NCBI GenBank assembly: GCA_938049385.1
Contig: CALIBQ010000045.1
Span: 1-41,458, forward strand
Direction of reading: 5' to 3'
Origin: an uncultured Anaerolineae bacterium
GTDB taxonomy: Bacteria > Chloroflexota > Anaerolineae > JACIWP01
DNA: 41,458 nt
The translations under genes were made by a program, and so were the position numbers. This document shows, piece by piece, positions 16,126 to 24,970 of the stretch (positions are counted from its first letter, which is position 1; every line of letters begins with the position of its first letter). A model generated the notes under the pieces. It was given only the letters and a program-made list of their open reading frames with translations. It was not told the origin of the DNA and searched no databases.

Positions 16126-16154
16126 ACATTTCAGTACAGGGAAGGAGGTTTCCC

Positions 16155-19100
16155 ATGCCGGATAAGGATTATGCCAGCCTGTATTTCGGCGCGGATTTAT
16201 CCAGCGTTGACCCGGACATCCACCGCCTCATTGAGCTGGAGGAAGAGCGTCAGAAACGCCGTATTATCCTCATCCCCTCGGAGAGCATCGCTCCGAAACC
16301 GGTGCGAACGGCCCTCGGCTCCGTGTTCAATAACATTTACGCTGAGGGATATCCTCCCACGCGCATGAGCAAGGATGATGAGGATGTCCTGCTCGACTTT
16401 GACTGGGAGCTGGCCAATTACCGCCGCTATGCGGACCGCCGTTTCTATAAGGGTGCCGATTACGTGAACTTTATCGAGTGCCTGGCACAGCGGCGGGCGG
16501 CGCACCTGTTCGCCACCGATGCCGTGCCGGCGGACCAGATTCACGTCAATGTCCAGGCCCTCTCGGGCGCGGCCGCCAACCTGGCGGTGCTGGAGACGCT
16601 CATGCGGCCGGGCGAGGTGCTGATGGGTATGGACCTGTTCCAGGGCGGCCACCTGACCCACGGCTCGGAGTTCAATTTCTCCGGCAAGCGCTATCGGGTG
16701 GTCTCGTACGGGGTCAGCAAGCGCACCGAGAAGCTGGATTACGATGAAATTATGGAGCTGGCCAAGGCGCATCGCCCGAAGGTTATCATCGCCGGCTACA
16801 CGTCCTACCCCTGGGCGCCCGATTGGAAGAAGTTCCGGGAGATTGCCGACGCAGTGGGCGCCTATCTCATGGCGGATATCTCGCATCCCGCCGGCCTGTG
16901 CGCCGCCGGCTATTACCCCAACCCCATTGAATACGCGCATGTCATCACCTTCACTACCCATAAGACCATCTGCGGCCCGCGCGGCGCCGTGATCATGACC
17001 GCAGACAAAGACCTGGGCGCGGCCATTGATATGTCGGTCTTCCCGGGCGCGCAGGGCGGTCCCCACACCAATAAGTTTGCCGCCATGGCGGTCGCCTTCA
17101 AGATTGCCACCACCCCGGAGTTCAAAGACTTGATGCGGCGCATCGTGGAGAACGCCCAGGCGTTGGGCGAATCCCTGAAAAGGCGCGGCCTGAATCTGGT
17201 GTACGGCGGCACCGACACGCACCTGCTGATGGTGGACCTGCGGCCCATCAAGGGCAAGCTCGGCTATCCGCTCTACGGTGAGATCGTGGTGCGCATCATG
17301 GAGCTGGCCGGCCTGATCGCCAATAAGAACACCGTGCCGGGCGATGAGCAGACCGCCCTGGGGCGCGGCGTGCGCCTGGGCACCCCTTGGGTGTCTCAGC
17401 GGGGCATGGGGCCGGCGGAGATGGACATCATCGCCGACGCTATCCACAAGATCATCACCAACATCGAGCCGTTCACCTACGAGGGCCTCATCGGCACCCT
17501 GCCGCGCGGCAAGATTTCCCTGGATGTGCTGGAAGAGGTCAAGGAGCAGGTGGCGAAGCTGGCAGAGTCCATGCCGGCGGATACCGAATCGCGCGGCACG
17601 ACCTATCCGCACTACTTCTTCATGAACGAGCCGCGGGTGCGGCGCAACGGCCGCGAGGTGCTTGGCATCTGGGGCGAGCGGGCGGAGCCATTCATCCAGC
17701 AGGTGTGCACGGCAAACCTGGCCGGCATGAAGGTCGGCGAGGTGCGCAGGGGCTTCCTGCTGGATAAAGACGGCCGGGTGATGGATGACGTCTTCGTGCA
17801 GTACAACGGCGAGGACGCCCGCCGGCAGGTGCGCTACCTGATGGCGGTGCACGCCGAGCGTGCCGGCCGCATCACCGCCTGGCTGCGCGGCCTGGCCGAT
17901 GGCTATATCCTCTTCGACAATGACGACATCTTCCGCAAGGTTGAGGGACCGGTAGTCGTGGCGGATTGGGTCTCTCATCCGGAGCTGGAGAAAGACGCCG
18001 ACGCCTTCCTGAGCGCCATCGCCGGCCAGGATAATCCCGTCCAGCTCGGCAACCCGGCGGCGGCCAAAGAGGCGTTCGAGAAATATCCCGCCATGTTTGA
18101 CCTGCGCAAATCGTACTTCATCGGCCAGGCGGCTCTGCTGGCTGCCGGCGCCCATGCTTCCGGCAACAACAAGGTCGAATGGAGCTGGCAGGAGCCGCAG
18201 GATGCGCCGCTCAAGCGCACCTGCCTGTATGAAGAGCACCTCAAGCTCACGAAGCGCATCATCCCCTTCGCCGGCTGGGAGATGCCGGTCTGGTACACGG
18301 GCGTCAGCGATGAGCATCGGGCCACGCGCGAGACGGCGGCGCTGTACGACGTCTCCCATATGGGCGTGTTGGGCATCACTGGCCGCGACGCCGAGGCCTT
18401 CCTCGATCTGGTGACCACCAACTACGTCCGCTGGTTGGAGGACGGCCAGTCGCAGTATTCCTACCTGCTGACCCCTGACGGCGAGCCTATTGATGACATC
18501 ATGATTTATCGGCGCGGGCCGCACAACTTCCTGATGGTGGTCAACGCGGCCAACGCCGATAAGGACTGGGATTGGCTGAACGCTGTCCTGCAGGGCAAGG
18601 TCATCATTGACCGGGATAATCCGGCTATGACCTTTGAGGGGAATGTTACGCTGAAGAACCTGAAGGACCCGGTCAACGGCGCGGAGCAGAAGGTGGACAT
18701 CGCCCTGCAGGGGCCGGCCTCCCGCGAAATCCTGATGCGGCTGGCGGATGATGATACGACGCGGCGCGGTCTGGCGCGTCTGCCGCGCACGGAACTGATG
18801 GATGCCCGCTGTGCCGGCCTGGACCTGGTCATCGCCCGCACCGGCTACACCGGCGAGGATGTGGGGTACGAGATTTTCGTGCATCCCGATGAGGCGCCCA
18901 AGCTGTGGAACGCCATCCTGGATGCCGGCAAAGACCTGGGCGTGAAGCCGGCTGGCCTGGCGGCGCGCGACTCCACTCGCACCGAAGCCGGCCTGCCGCT
19001 CTACGGCCATGAGATCGCCGGCCCCTATCATATCATCCCGCATGAGGCCGGCTTTGGCTCCTACGTCAAGTTCCACAAGCCCTTCTTCATCGGGCGCAAG

Positions 19101-19475
19101 ACCATCATCGCCAAGGCGAAGGACAGCACCATGCAGATCATCCGCTTCCGCATGACTCAGAAGGGCGTCAAGGTCCCCAAGCTCGGTGATCCGGTGGTCA
19201 ATGCGCGCGGGCGCTGTATCGGCCATGTGACCTCGTGCGCCATTGACTATGAAGGCTTCCTCGTCGGGCTGGCATATGTGGAGCGCAAAGCGGCCAAAGA
19301 GGGCAGTCAGATCGGCATTTTCGTCCTGCCGGAGAAGCCGGAGCCGGAGAAGCAGAAGCCGGAGTTTGTCCCAGGCGATTCCACCCTTCTGCCCTTCACG
19401 GCCACCATCCTGCCGCGTTTCCCGAAAAAGGAAGACCTGAGGAAGGTGGTTCCTGAGACCGGCGTCAGCGCCTGA
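16155..19475 (+). CDS. glyA/gcvT: Serine hydroxymethyltransferase - degenerate GcvT-like segment - aminomethyltransferase GcvT fusion
   Basis: 1106 residues in one uninterrupted frame. Residues 1-~485 are a serine hydroxymethyltransferase, a PLP enzyme that exchanges serine and glycine with tetrahydrofolate: [25 protein letters not shown] lysine Lys270 in [11 protein letters not shown], and [13 protein letters not shown]. Compared with standard GlyA it reads SES instead of SEN and has an insert after [10 protein letters not shown]. Residues ~495-670 repeat a GcvT-like pattern ([42 protein letters not shown]) in degenerate, shortened form. Residues ~684-1075 are a complete GcvT, the T-protein that releases ammonia and methylene-THF: [62 protein letters not shown]. 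Physical fusion would couple methylene-THF production to its use. gcvH follows after 61 bp. Confidence 0.93.
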   Translation: MPDKDYASLYFGADLSSVDPDIHRLIELEEERQKRRIILIPSESIAPKPVRTALGSVFNNIYAEGYPPTRMSKDDEDVLLDFDWELANYRRYADRRFYKGADYVNFIECLAQRRAAHLFATDAVPADQIHVNVQALSGAAANLAVLETLMRPGEVLMGMDLFQGGHLTHGSEFNFSGKRYRVVSYGVSKRTEKLDYDEIMELAKAHRPKVIIAGYTSYPWAPDWKKFREIADAVGAYLMADISHPAGLCAAGYYPNPIEYAHVITFTTHKTICGPRGAVIMTADKDLGAAIDMSVFPGAQGGPHTNKFAAMAVAFKIATTPEFKDLMRRIVENAQALGESLKRRGLNLVYGGTDTHLLMVDLRPIKGKLGYPLYGEIVVRIMELAGLIANKNTVPGDEQTALGRGVRLGTPWVSQRGMGPAEMDIIADAIHKIITNIEPFTYEGLIGTLPRGKISLDVLEEVKEQVAKLAESMPADTESRGTTYPHYFFMNEPRVRRNGREVLGIWGERAEPFIQQVCTANLAGMKVGEVRRGFLLDKDGRVMDDVFVQYNGEDARRQVRYLMAVHAERAGRITAWLRGLADGYILFDNDDIFRKVEGPVVVADWVSHPELEKDADAFLSAIAGQDNPVQLGNPAAAKEAFEKYPAMFDLRKSYFIGQAALLAAGAHASGNNKVEWSWQEPQDAPLKRTCLYEEHLKLTKRIIPFAGWEMPVWYTGVSDEHRATRETAALYDVSHMGVLGITGRDAEAFLDLVTTNYVRWLEDGQSQYSYLLTPDGEPIDDIMIYRRGPHNFLMVVNAANADKDWDWLNAVLQGKVIIDRDNPAMTFEGNVTLKNLKDPVNGAEQKVDIALQGPASREILMRLADDDTTRRGLARLPRTELMDARCAGLDLVIARTGYTGEDVGYEIFVHPDEAPKLWNAILDAGKDLGVKPAGLAARDSTRTEAGLPLYGHEIAGPYHIIPHEAGFGSYVKFHKPFFIGRKTIIAKAKDSTMQIIRFRMTQKGVKVPKLGDPVVNARGRCIGHVTSCAIDYEGFLVGLAYVERKAAKEGSQIGIFVLPEKPEPEKQKPEFVPGDSTLLPFTATILPRFPKKEDLRKVVPETGVSA

Positions 19476-19536
19476 TGTCGGGCGCGATGATATTACCCAA
19501 ATTTCACCAACATACTCAAGAAAAGGAGAGCGTGCG

Positions 19537-19944
19537 ATGGCTATCAAAATTGATCCCAACTGCTACTACACCAAGTCCCATGAGTGGGTGCGCGTGGAGG
19601 GCGATGAGGCCTGGGCCGGCCTGACCGATTACGCCCAGGACCTGCTCAGCGACATCGTCTACGTCGAGCTCCCCGGAGAGGGCGATTCTTTCAAACAGGG
19701 CGAGGTCTTCGCCACGGTGGAATCGGTCAAAGCCGCTTCCGATATCTACATGCCCCTCAGCGGCGAAGTCCTGGAGGTTAATGAGCAGTTGGCCAACGCG
19801 CCGGAGCTGATCAATAAGGACCCGTACGGCGAGGGCTGGCTCATTAAGTTTACCCCATCGGACCTGTCCGAGCTGGGCAACCTGATGGGCCCCGATGCGT
19901 ATGAGAAGTTTATCAAGGAGGAAGAGGAGAAAGGGGGACACTAA
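19537..19944 (+). CDS. gcvH: Glycine cleavage system H protein
   Basis: 135 residues, the lipoyl carrier that shuttles the aminomethyl intermediate between P, T and L proteins. The lipoylation site is Lys65 in TVESVKAASDIY. The N-terminal HEWVRVEGDEAWAGLTDYAQDLLSDIVYVELP and C-terminal YGEGWLIK segments match the family, and the length is normal apart from a short acidic tail (KEEEEKGGH). The start has AGGAGA upstream. Its TAA overlaps the gcvPA ATG by one base (TAATG), indicating translational coupling. Confidence 0.97.
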   Translation: MAIKIDPNCYYTKSHEWVRVEGDEAWAGLTDYAQDLLSDIVYVELPGEGDSFKQGEVFATVESVKAASDIYMPLSGEVLEVNEQLANAPELINKDPYGEGWLIKFTPSDLSELGNLMGPDAYEKFIKEEEEKGGH

Positions 19945-21302
19945 TGGTATACGTTCCCAATACCGATAAAGACCGGGCCAAGATGCTGGCTGTCATCGGT
20001 GTGGAGAGCGTAGATGACCTGTTCTACGACGTTCCGAAGGAACTGCGCTATCCGCAGATCGAACTGCCGGAGCCGGTCTCGGAGATGGAGGTACTGCGCG
20101 AACTGCAGGAGATGAGTGAGGCCAATGTGGATCTCCTGCACACGCCGAGCTTCCTGGGCGCCGGCGCGTACTACCACTTCATCCCGAGCGTCGTGGACAC
20201 AATCATCAGCCGTTCAGAGTTTTACACGGCCTATACGCCCTACCAGCCGGAGGTCAGCCAAGGGACCCTGCAGGCCATCTTCGAATATCAGACCATGATC
20301 TGCATGCTCACCGGCATGGATGTTGCCAACGCCTCGCACTATGACGGCGGCACCGCTACGGCAGAGGCGGTCATCATGGCGGTGGCGGCCGGCAAGGGCA
20401 AGCGCCGGCGCATCGTCGTCTCTCCCCGTCTGCACCCCGAATACATCCAGGTGGCGCGCACCTATGTGCAGGGCATGGACATTCAGGTGGTGGGGGATGA
20501 GAATCCCCATGCGGCGCTGGAGAATATCGCCGGCCTGATTGACAGCAACACCGCCGGCGTCATCGTCCAGGTGCCCGACTTCTTCGGCACCATCGAGGAT
20601 TACGGCTCCCTCCAGGCCCTGGCGGATAAGGCGCATCAGGCCGGCGCGCTCTTCATCGTCGCCGTGTATCCGATTTCCCTGGGCCTGCTCAAGCCGCCGG
20701 CGGAATACGGCGCGGACATTGTCCTGGGCGAGGGACAGCCTTTGGGCAACCCGCTCAGCTTCGGCGGGCCGTACCTGGGCTTCTTCGCCTGCAAAGAGGA
20801 ATATGTGCGCCGTATGGCCGGCCGGCTGGTGGGGCAGACGGTGGATACCCAGGGCCGGCGCGGCTTTGTGCTGACCCTTTCCACCCGCGAACAGCATATC
20901 CGCCGCGAGAAGGCCACCTCCAATATCTGCACCAACCAGGGACTGAATGCGCTCGCCGCCGCGGTGTACATGTCGGCGCTGGGCAAACAGGGCCTGCGCA
21001 AGGTGGCCGAGCTGTGCTACCACAAGGCGCACTACGCCGCCAGCAAAATCGCCGAAATCCCCGGCTATCGCCTGCTCTCGGACAAGCCTTTCTTCAATGA
21101 GTTTGTGGTGCGCTGTCCGAAGCCGGCGGAAGACATCAACCGCTACCTGTTCGAGGAATGGGGCATCATCGGCGGCTTCGAGGTGGCAAAGGTCTGCCCT
21201 GGGCTGGAGGACAGCCTGATGTTTGCGGTGACGGAGATGAACACGCGCGACGAGATCGACGCGCTGGTAGAAGCTTTGCGGGAGGCGGCGAGCCATGACT
21301 AA
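19944..21302 (+). CDS. gcvPA: Glycine dehydrogenase (decarboxylating) subunit 1
   Basis: 452 residues, the alpha half of a heterotetrameric P-protein. With subunit 2 it decarboxylates glycine with PLP and passes the aminomethyl group to lipoyl-H protein. Typical stretches include FLGAGAYYHFIP, FYTAYTPYQPEVSQGTLQAIFEYQTMICMLTGMDVANASHYDGGTATAEA, SFGGPYLGFFA and ATSNICTNQGL. The PLP lysine is in subunit 2, as expected for the split form. It overlaps gcvH by 1 bp and gcvPB by 8 bp. The split form is common in Firmicutes, Chloroflexota, Thermus and archaea. Confidence 0.97.
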   Translation: MVYVPNTDKDRAKMLAVIGVESVDDLFYDVPKELRYPQIELPEPVSEMEVLRELQEMSEANVDLLHTPSFLGAGAYYHFIPSVVDTIISRSEFYTAYTPYQPEVSQGTLQAIFEYQTMICMLTGMDVANASHYDGGTATAEAVIMAVAAGKGKRRRIVVSPRLHPEYIQVARTYVQGMDIQVVGDENPHAALENIAGLIDSNTAGVIVQVPDFFGTIEDYGSLQALADKAHQAGALFIVAVYPISLGLLKPPAEYGADIVLGEGQPLGNPLSFGGPYLGFFACKEEYVRRMAGRLVGQTVDTQGRRGFVLTLSTREQHIRREKATSNICTNQGLNALAAAVYMSALGKQGLRKVAELCYHKAHYAASKIAEIPGYRLLSDKPFFNEFVVRCPKPAEDINRYLFEEWGIIGGFEVAKVCPGLEDSLMFAVTEMNTRDEIDALVEALREAASHD

Positions 21303-22797
21303 AATTGTGGAACCCTTGATCTTTGAACTGAGCTCGCCAGGCCGCGTGGGAGCTGTTCTGCCGGAGCTGGATGTCCCGCCGGCGGACATCCCGGCGGAGC
21401 TGTGCCGCGCGGACCTGCCCCTGCCGGAAGTCTCAGAAGTAGACGTGGTGCGGCACTTCGTACGCCTGTCGCGCATGAACTACGGGGTGGACCTGGGGAT
21501 GTATCCCCTGGGCTCCTGCACCATGAAGTACAATCCCAAGGTCAATGAGGTGGCGGCGCGCCTGCCTGGCTTTGTCTACACCCATCCGTATCAGCCGGAG
21601 GACCAGGTGCAGGGCAACCTGCAGTTGATGTGGGAACTGCAGGAGATGCTGAAAGCAATCAGCGGGTTTGCCGGCGTGTCCCTTCAGCCGGCGGCCGGCG
21701 CCCACGGCGAACTGACCGGCATCCTCATCATGCGGGCGTACCTCTGCGACCAGGGAGAGACCCAGAGGGATACCATCCTCATCCCGGACTCGGCGCACGG
21801 CACCAACCCGGCTTCCACGTCTATGGCCGGCTTCAAGGTGGTGGAGATCAAATCCGATGAGCGCGGCAACGTGGACCTGGAGCATCTGAAGGCCAACCTT
21901 AATGACCGCGTCGTCGGCCTGATGCTCACGAACCCCAACACGCTGGGGCTGTTCGATGAGCATGTTTGCGAGGTCAGCCGGCTGGTGCATGAGGCGGGCG
22001 GCCTGATGTACGGCGACGGCGCCAACATGAACGCCATGTTGGGGATTGTCAAGCCGGCGGACCTGGGTATTGACGTCATGCACTTCAACCTGCACAAGAC
22101 CTTCTCCACGCCCCACGGCGGCGGCGGACCGGGGAGCGGCCCGGTCGGCGTGGTGGAGAAGCTGGTGCCCTATTTGCCCGGCCCCATCGTGGACATCCAG
22201 GTGGTGGGCGAGGAGGAGCATGCCGGCCATGCCCACGAAGGCGAAGAGGAGATGGTCGAGGTGTTCTTCCGCCTGGTCATGCCGGCGAAAAGCATCGGGC
22301 GCGTCAAGACCTTCTACGGCCACTTCGGCGTGATGATCCGGGCCTATACCTATATCCGCATGCTGGGTGCCGAGGGTATGCGCCGCGTGGCGGAGGACGC
22401 GGTCATCAACGCCAATTATCTCATGGCCAAGATCAAGAAGGTCTATCCCCTGCCCTACGACCGCCTGTGCAAGCACGAGTTCGTGGTGGAGGGCAAGCTC
22501 AAAGATGCCCCAAACGTGCGCGCGCTCGATATCTCCAAGCGCTTGATTGACTACGGCGTGCATCCGCCCACCAACTACTTCCCGCTCATCGTCCCTGAGG
22601 CGCTGATGATCGAGCCGACGGAGACGGAAAGCCTGGAGAGCCTGGATCACTTCGCCGATGCCATGCTCCGCATCGCGGAGGAGGCGAAGACCAATCCGGA
22701 GCTCCTGCACGAGGCGCCGCACAACACGCCGGTCAGTCGGCTTGATGAGGTCGGGGCGGCACGCAATCCGATCCTGCGCTGGAAGCCGGCGGAATAA
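21295..22797 (+). CDS. gcvPB: Glycine dehydrogenase (decarboxylating) subunit 2
   Basis: 500 residues, the PLP-binding half of the P-protein. The cofactor lysine is Lys268 in NLHKTFSTPHGGGGPGSGP. Other family stretches: MNYGVDLGMYPLGSCTMKYNPK, LQPAAGAHGELTG, PDSAHGTNPAS, and YFPLIVPEALMIEPTETES near the C-terminus. It starts 8 bp before the gcvPA stop, so the two subunits are probably made in equal amounts by translational coupling. It is the last glycine-cleavage gene here; the dihydrolipoamide dehydrogenase (L-protein) must be elsewhere. A strong hairpin follows 23 bp after the stop. Confidence 0.97.
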   Translation: MTKIVEPLIFELSSPGRVGAVLPELDVPPADIPAELCRADLPLPEVSEVDVVRHFVRLSRMNYGVDLGMYPLGSCTMKYNPKVNEVAARLPGFVYTHPYQPEDQVQGNLQLMWELQEMLKAISGFAGVSLQPAAGAHGELTGILIMRAYLCDQGETQRDTILIPDSAHGTNPASTSMAGFKVVEIKSDERGNVDLEHLKANLNDRVVGLMLTNPNTLGLFDEHVCEVSRLVHEAGGLMYGDGANMNAMLGIVKPADLGIDVMHFNLHKTFSTPHGGGGPGSGPVGVVEKLVPYLPGPIVDIQVVGEEEHAGHAHEGEEEMVEVFFRLVMPAKSIGRVKTFYGHFGVMIRAYTYIRMLGAEGMRRVAEDAVINANYLMAKIKKVYPLPYDRLCKHEFVVEGKLKDAPNVRALDISKRLIDYGVHPPTNYFPLIVPEALMIEPTETESLESLDHFADAMLRIAEEAKTNPELLHEAPHNTPVSRLDEVGAARNPILRWKPAE

Positions 22798-22819
22798 ACG
22801 TCAAGCACATATCCCATCG

Positions 22820-22852
22820 GGTGAGGGCACTGGAACAGACAGTGCCCTCACC
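22820..22852 (+). terminator. Strong hairpin after gcvPB
   Basis: A perfect 13-bp stem, GGTGAGGGCACTG (22820-22832) with CAGTGCCCTCACC (22840-22852), and a 7-nt loop. There is no T-tract, so it may be a weak terminator or an mRNA-stabilising 3' end between gcvPB and the esterase gene. Confidence 0.5.
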
Positions 22853-22896
22853 TATCGCTGTGGGTATTGGCTCGTTGCTTCCCGAGGAGGTGAAGC

Positions 22897-23682
22897 ATGG
22901 CGCGGCATCCCTGGCTAGACCCCTCGCCGTTTTTCTTCGCCGGCGGACCGGTGGGCTGTCTGCTGATTCATGGTTTCACGGGCGCGCCGGCGGAGATGCG
23001 GCCTATGGGCGAGTTCCTGGCGGCGCACGGCCTGACGGTTTCGGGCATTCTCCTGCCGGGGCATGGGACCCAGGTGGAGGATATGGAGCGCACGACCTGG
23101 CGGGATTGGGCCGGCGCGGTGGAAAAAGGACTGCAAGAACTGCAGAAGCAGTGCCCGGTCGTCTTTGTGGGCGGGCTGTCCATGGGCGGCCTGCTGACCC
23201 TGTACCTGGGCGAGCGCTATCCCGTGCAGGGCCTCATTGCCATGGCCGCGGCGGTGCGCGTCAGCAGTCGGTTGTTCCCCTTGGTGCCAATTGCTAAACA
23301 TTTCCTGCGCTATATCGAGAAGGAACCACCGGAAAAAGCCGACTATGTGGACCCGGAGACCTTTCACCGCCTCTGGAGCTACGAGGTGTATCCCACGCGC
23401 TCGGCGCATGAGATGATGAAACTGATGCGGCAGGTGCGGCCGCGCTTGCGCGATATCCGCTCTCCCATCCTGATCGTGCAGGGGGATCAGGACAGCCTGG
23501 TGCCGCCGGCCTCCGCCCAGGAGCTGTACGCCGCCGTCGGTTCCGAAAGCAAGGAACTGCTGATGGTGCACTCCGGTCACTGTGTGACGGTGGATGCAGA
23601 GCGCGAGCGGGTCTGGCAAGCGGCGCTGGATTTCATCCAGAAGCATACGCCGGCGGAATATCGCCGTCATACTGCGGACTGA
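22897..23682 (+). CDS. Alpha/beta-hydrolase, Est30-like carboxylesterase / monoacylglycerol lipase
   Basis: 261 residues, a compact alpha/beta hydrolase. The catalytic triad can be read: Ser95 in GGLSMGG, Asp199 in GDQDSLVP and His228 in HSGHCVTVD. The oxyanion loop is IHGFTGAP (residues 24-31), and LLPGHGTQVEDM is typical of the Est30/monoglyceride lipase group. Family enzymes hydrolyse short- to medium-chain esters or monoacylglycerols in the cytoplasm. GGAGGTGAAGC directly precedes the ATG. It may be read through from the gcv operon past the hairpin, but a metabolic link is not evident. Confidence 0.9.
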   Translation: MARHPWLDPSPFFFAGGPVGCLLIHGFTGAPAEMRPMGEFLAAHGLTVSGILLPGHGTQVEDMERTTWRDWAGAVEKGLQELQKQCPVVFVGGLSMGGLLTLYLGERYPVQGLIAMAAAVRVSSRLFPLVPIAKHFLRYIEKEPPEKADYVDPETFHRLWSYEVYPTRSAHEMMKLMRQVRPRLRDIRSPILIVQGDQDSLVPPASAQELYAAVGSESKELLMVHSGHCVTVDAERERVWQAALDFIQKHTPAEYRRHTAD

Positions 23683-23694
23683 TGGTAGGACAAG

Positions 23695-23723
23695 TTGACA
23701 AGCGAAGCATTTGGGAGTAATAT
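23695..23723 (+). promoter_or_regulatory. Promoter of the DSD1-family gene
   Basis: TTGACA (23695-23700), a 17-bp spacer and TAATAT (23718-23723), about 44 bp before the ATG at 23767. The TTG that could be mistaken for a start codon at 23695 is the -35 box. Confidence 0.75.
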
Positions 23724-23766
23724 GCCCTCGACATCGGGCGTTGGACTGCGATGGAGAGGGCATATT

Positions 23767-24867
23767 ATGTACCAAGCATGCAGTCAGGTCGGCATCCCCA
23801 AAGAAGCGCTGGATACCCCCGCCCTGTGGGTGGACCTGGACATCATGGAGCACAACATCCAGACGCTGGCGAATTTTTTCCGTCGGGCTGGGGTAGGGTG
23901 GCGGCCCCACATGAAGGGGATCAAGGTGCCGGCCATTGCCCATAAACTCCTGCAGGCCGGCGCGCACGGGGTTACCTGCGCCAAGCTGGGTGAGGCGGAG
24001 GTACTGGCGGCCGCCGGCATCCGCGATATCCTTGTCGCCAACCAGGTGGTAGGTGCGCAGAAAGTGCGCCGGCTGGTGTACTTGCAGAAGGTGGCGGATG
24101 TCATGGCGGCGGTGGACAGCCTGGAGAATGCCCAGGAAATTTCCACGGCCGCACAAGCGGCCGGCGTACAGGTGCGCGTCCTGGTGGAGGTGAATACCGG
24201 CATGAACCGCTGCGGCGTGGAGCCGGGGGAGCACGGCGTGCGCTTTGCCCAGCAGGTGGCGGAACTGCCGGGACTGCGCTTCGCCGGCTTCATGTCCTGG
24301 GAAGGCCATGTTGTGGCAATCCCTGACCCGGAGGAAAAGCGCAGGATATGCACCGAATCTGTCGGCAAGCTGGTGCACACAGCCGAAATGGCGCGGCAGG
24401 CCGGCCTTCCAGTAGAGATCGTCTCCTGCGGAGGGAGCGGGAGCTACTGGATCACCGCCGGCATACCGGGCGTGACGGAGATTCAGGCCGGCGGGGCGGT
24501 CTTCACCGATGTGACGTACCGGCGCTGGGGGGTGCCGCTGGTGCCGTCGCTCTTCCTGCTGGCGACGGTCATCAGCCGACCGACAGCGACGCGCGCCGTG
24601 TGCGATGCCGGCCGCAAAGCGCTGGACAACGTCGTCTCCACATCGGAGGTGGTGGGGGTGAACGGCGTGCGCGTGAGCGTGCTCTCGGCGGAGCACGGCA
24701 TCCTGGAGCTGGCCGGCCCGGAAGTGCCCCTGCGGGTGGGCGATAAGATTGACATCATGGTTGGGTACGGCGATTTGACCGTCTATAAGCACGATTTTTT
24801 GTACGGCGTGCGGAACGGCATCGTGGAGGTACAGTGGGAGGTAATGCCGCGCAGTGCACTGCGCTAG
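23767..24867 (+). CDS. DSD1-family PLP enzyme (D-threonine aldolase / D-serine dehydratase-like)
   Basis: 366 residues, fold-type III. The N-terminal alanine-racemase-like barrel holds the PLP lysine in the family motif RPHMK (Lys50). Next come VTCAKLGEAEVLAAAGI, LVEVNTGMNRCGV and SCGGSGSYW (phosphate-binding region). The C-terminal beta domain reads EIQAGGAVFTDVTY and LSAEHGILEL, where the EHG pattern is typical of the metal-binding C-terminal part of this group. Family reactions are cleavage of D-threonine to glycine and acetaldehyde, or deamination of D-serine. Sequence alone does not decide which. Position beside the glycine cleavage genes favours a glycine-yielding aldolase. Start ATG 23767 has GAGAGGG upstream. 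It has its own promoter. Confidence 0.85.
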   Translation: MYQACSQVGIPKEALDTPALWVDLDIMEHNIQTLANFFRRAGVGWRPHMKGIKVPAIAHKLLQAGAHGVTCAKLGEAEVLAAAGIRDILVANQVVGAQKVRRLVYLQKVADVMAAVDSLENAQEISTAAQAAGVQVRVLVEVNTGMNRCGVEPGEHGVRFAQQVAELPGLRFAGFMSWEGHVVAIPDPEEKRRICTESVGKLVHTAEMARQAGLPVEIVSCGGSGSYWITAGIPGVTEIQAGGAVFTDVTYRRWGVPLVPSLFLLATVISRPTATRAVCDAGRKALDNVVSTSEVVGVNGVRVSVLSAEHGILELAGPEVPLRVGDKIDIMVGYGDLTVYKHDFLYGVRNGIVEVQWEVMPRSALR

Positions 24868-24898
24868 GGGAAGCGCGACGCTCTCTGGCCGGCAGGGT

Positions 24899-24927
24899 TT
24901 GACAGTGCGAATCTTTTCCAGTAAGAT
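24899..24927 (+). promoter_or_regulatory. Promoter of the phosphatidyltransferase-ABC operon
   Basis: TTGACA (24899-24904), a 17-bp spacer and TAAGAT (24922-24927), about 45 bp before the ATG at 24971, in the gap after the DSD1-family gene. Confidence 0.65.
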
Positions 24928-24970
24928 TGCCGGCGAACAGAGAAACTCGATTGGGAGCATCGTCATCACC

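Noticed and set aside
16197-19559. A 1120-codon minus-strand frame opposite the SHMT-GcvT fusion
   Set aside because: It is a shadow caused by high G+C at third positions; the translation is Arg/His/Gly-rich with no domain, while the plus frame has complete enzyme motifs.
22820-22852. A classical rho-independent terminator after gcvPB
   Set aside because: The stem is strong, but no T-tract follows, so only a low-confidence terminator was listed.
23695-23766. Upstream TTG start for the DSD1-family protein
   Set aside because: The TTG is the first codon of a TTGACA -35 box; ATG 23767 has a Shine-Dalgarno and matches the family start.
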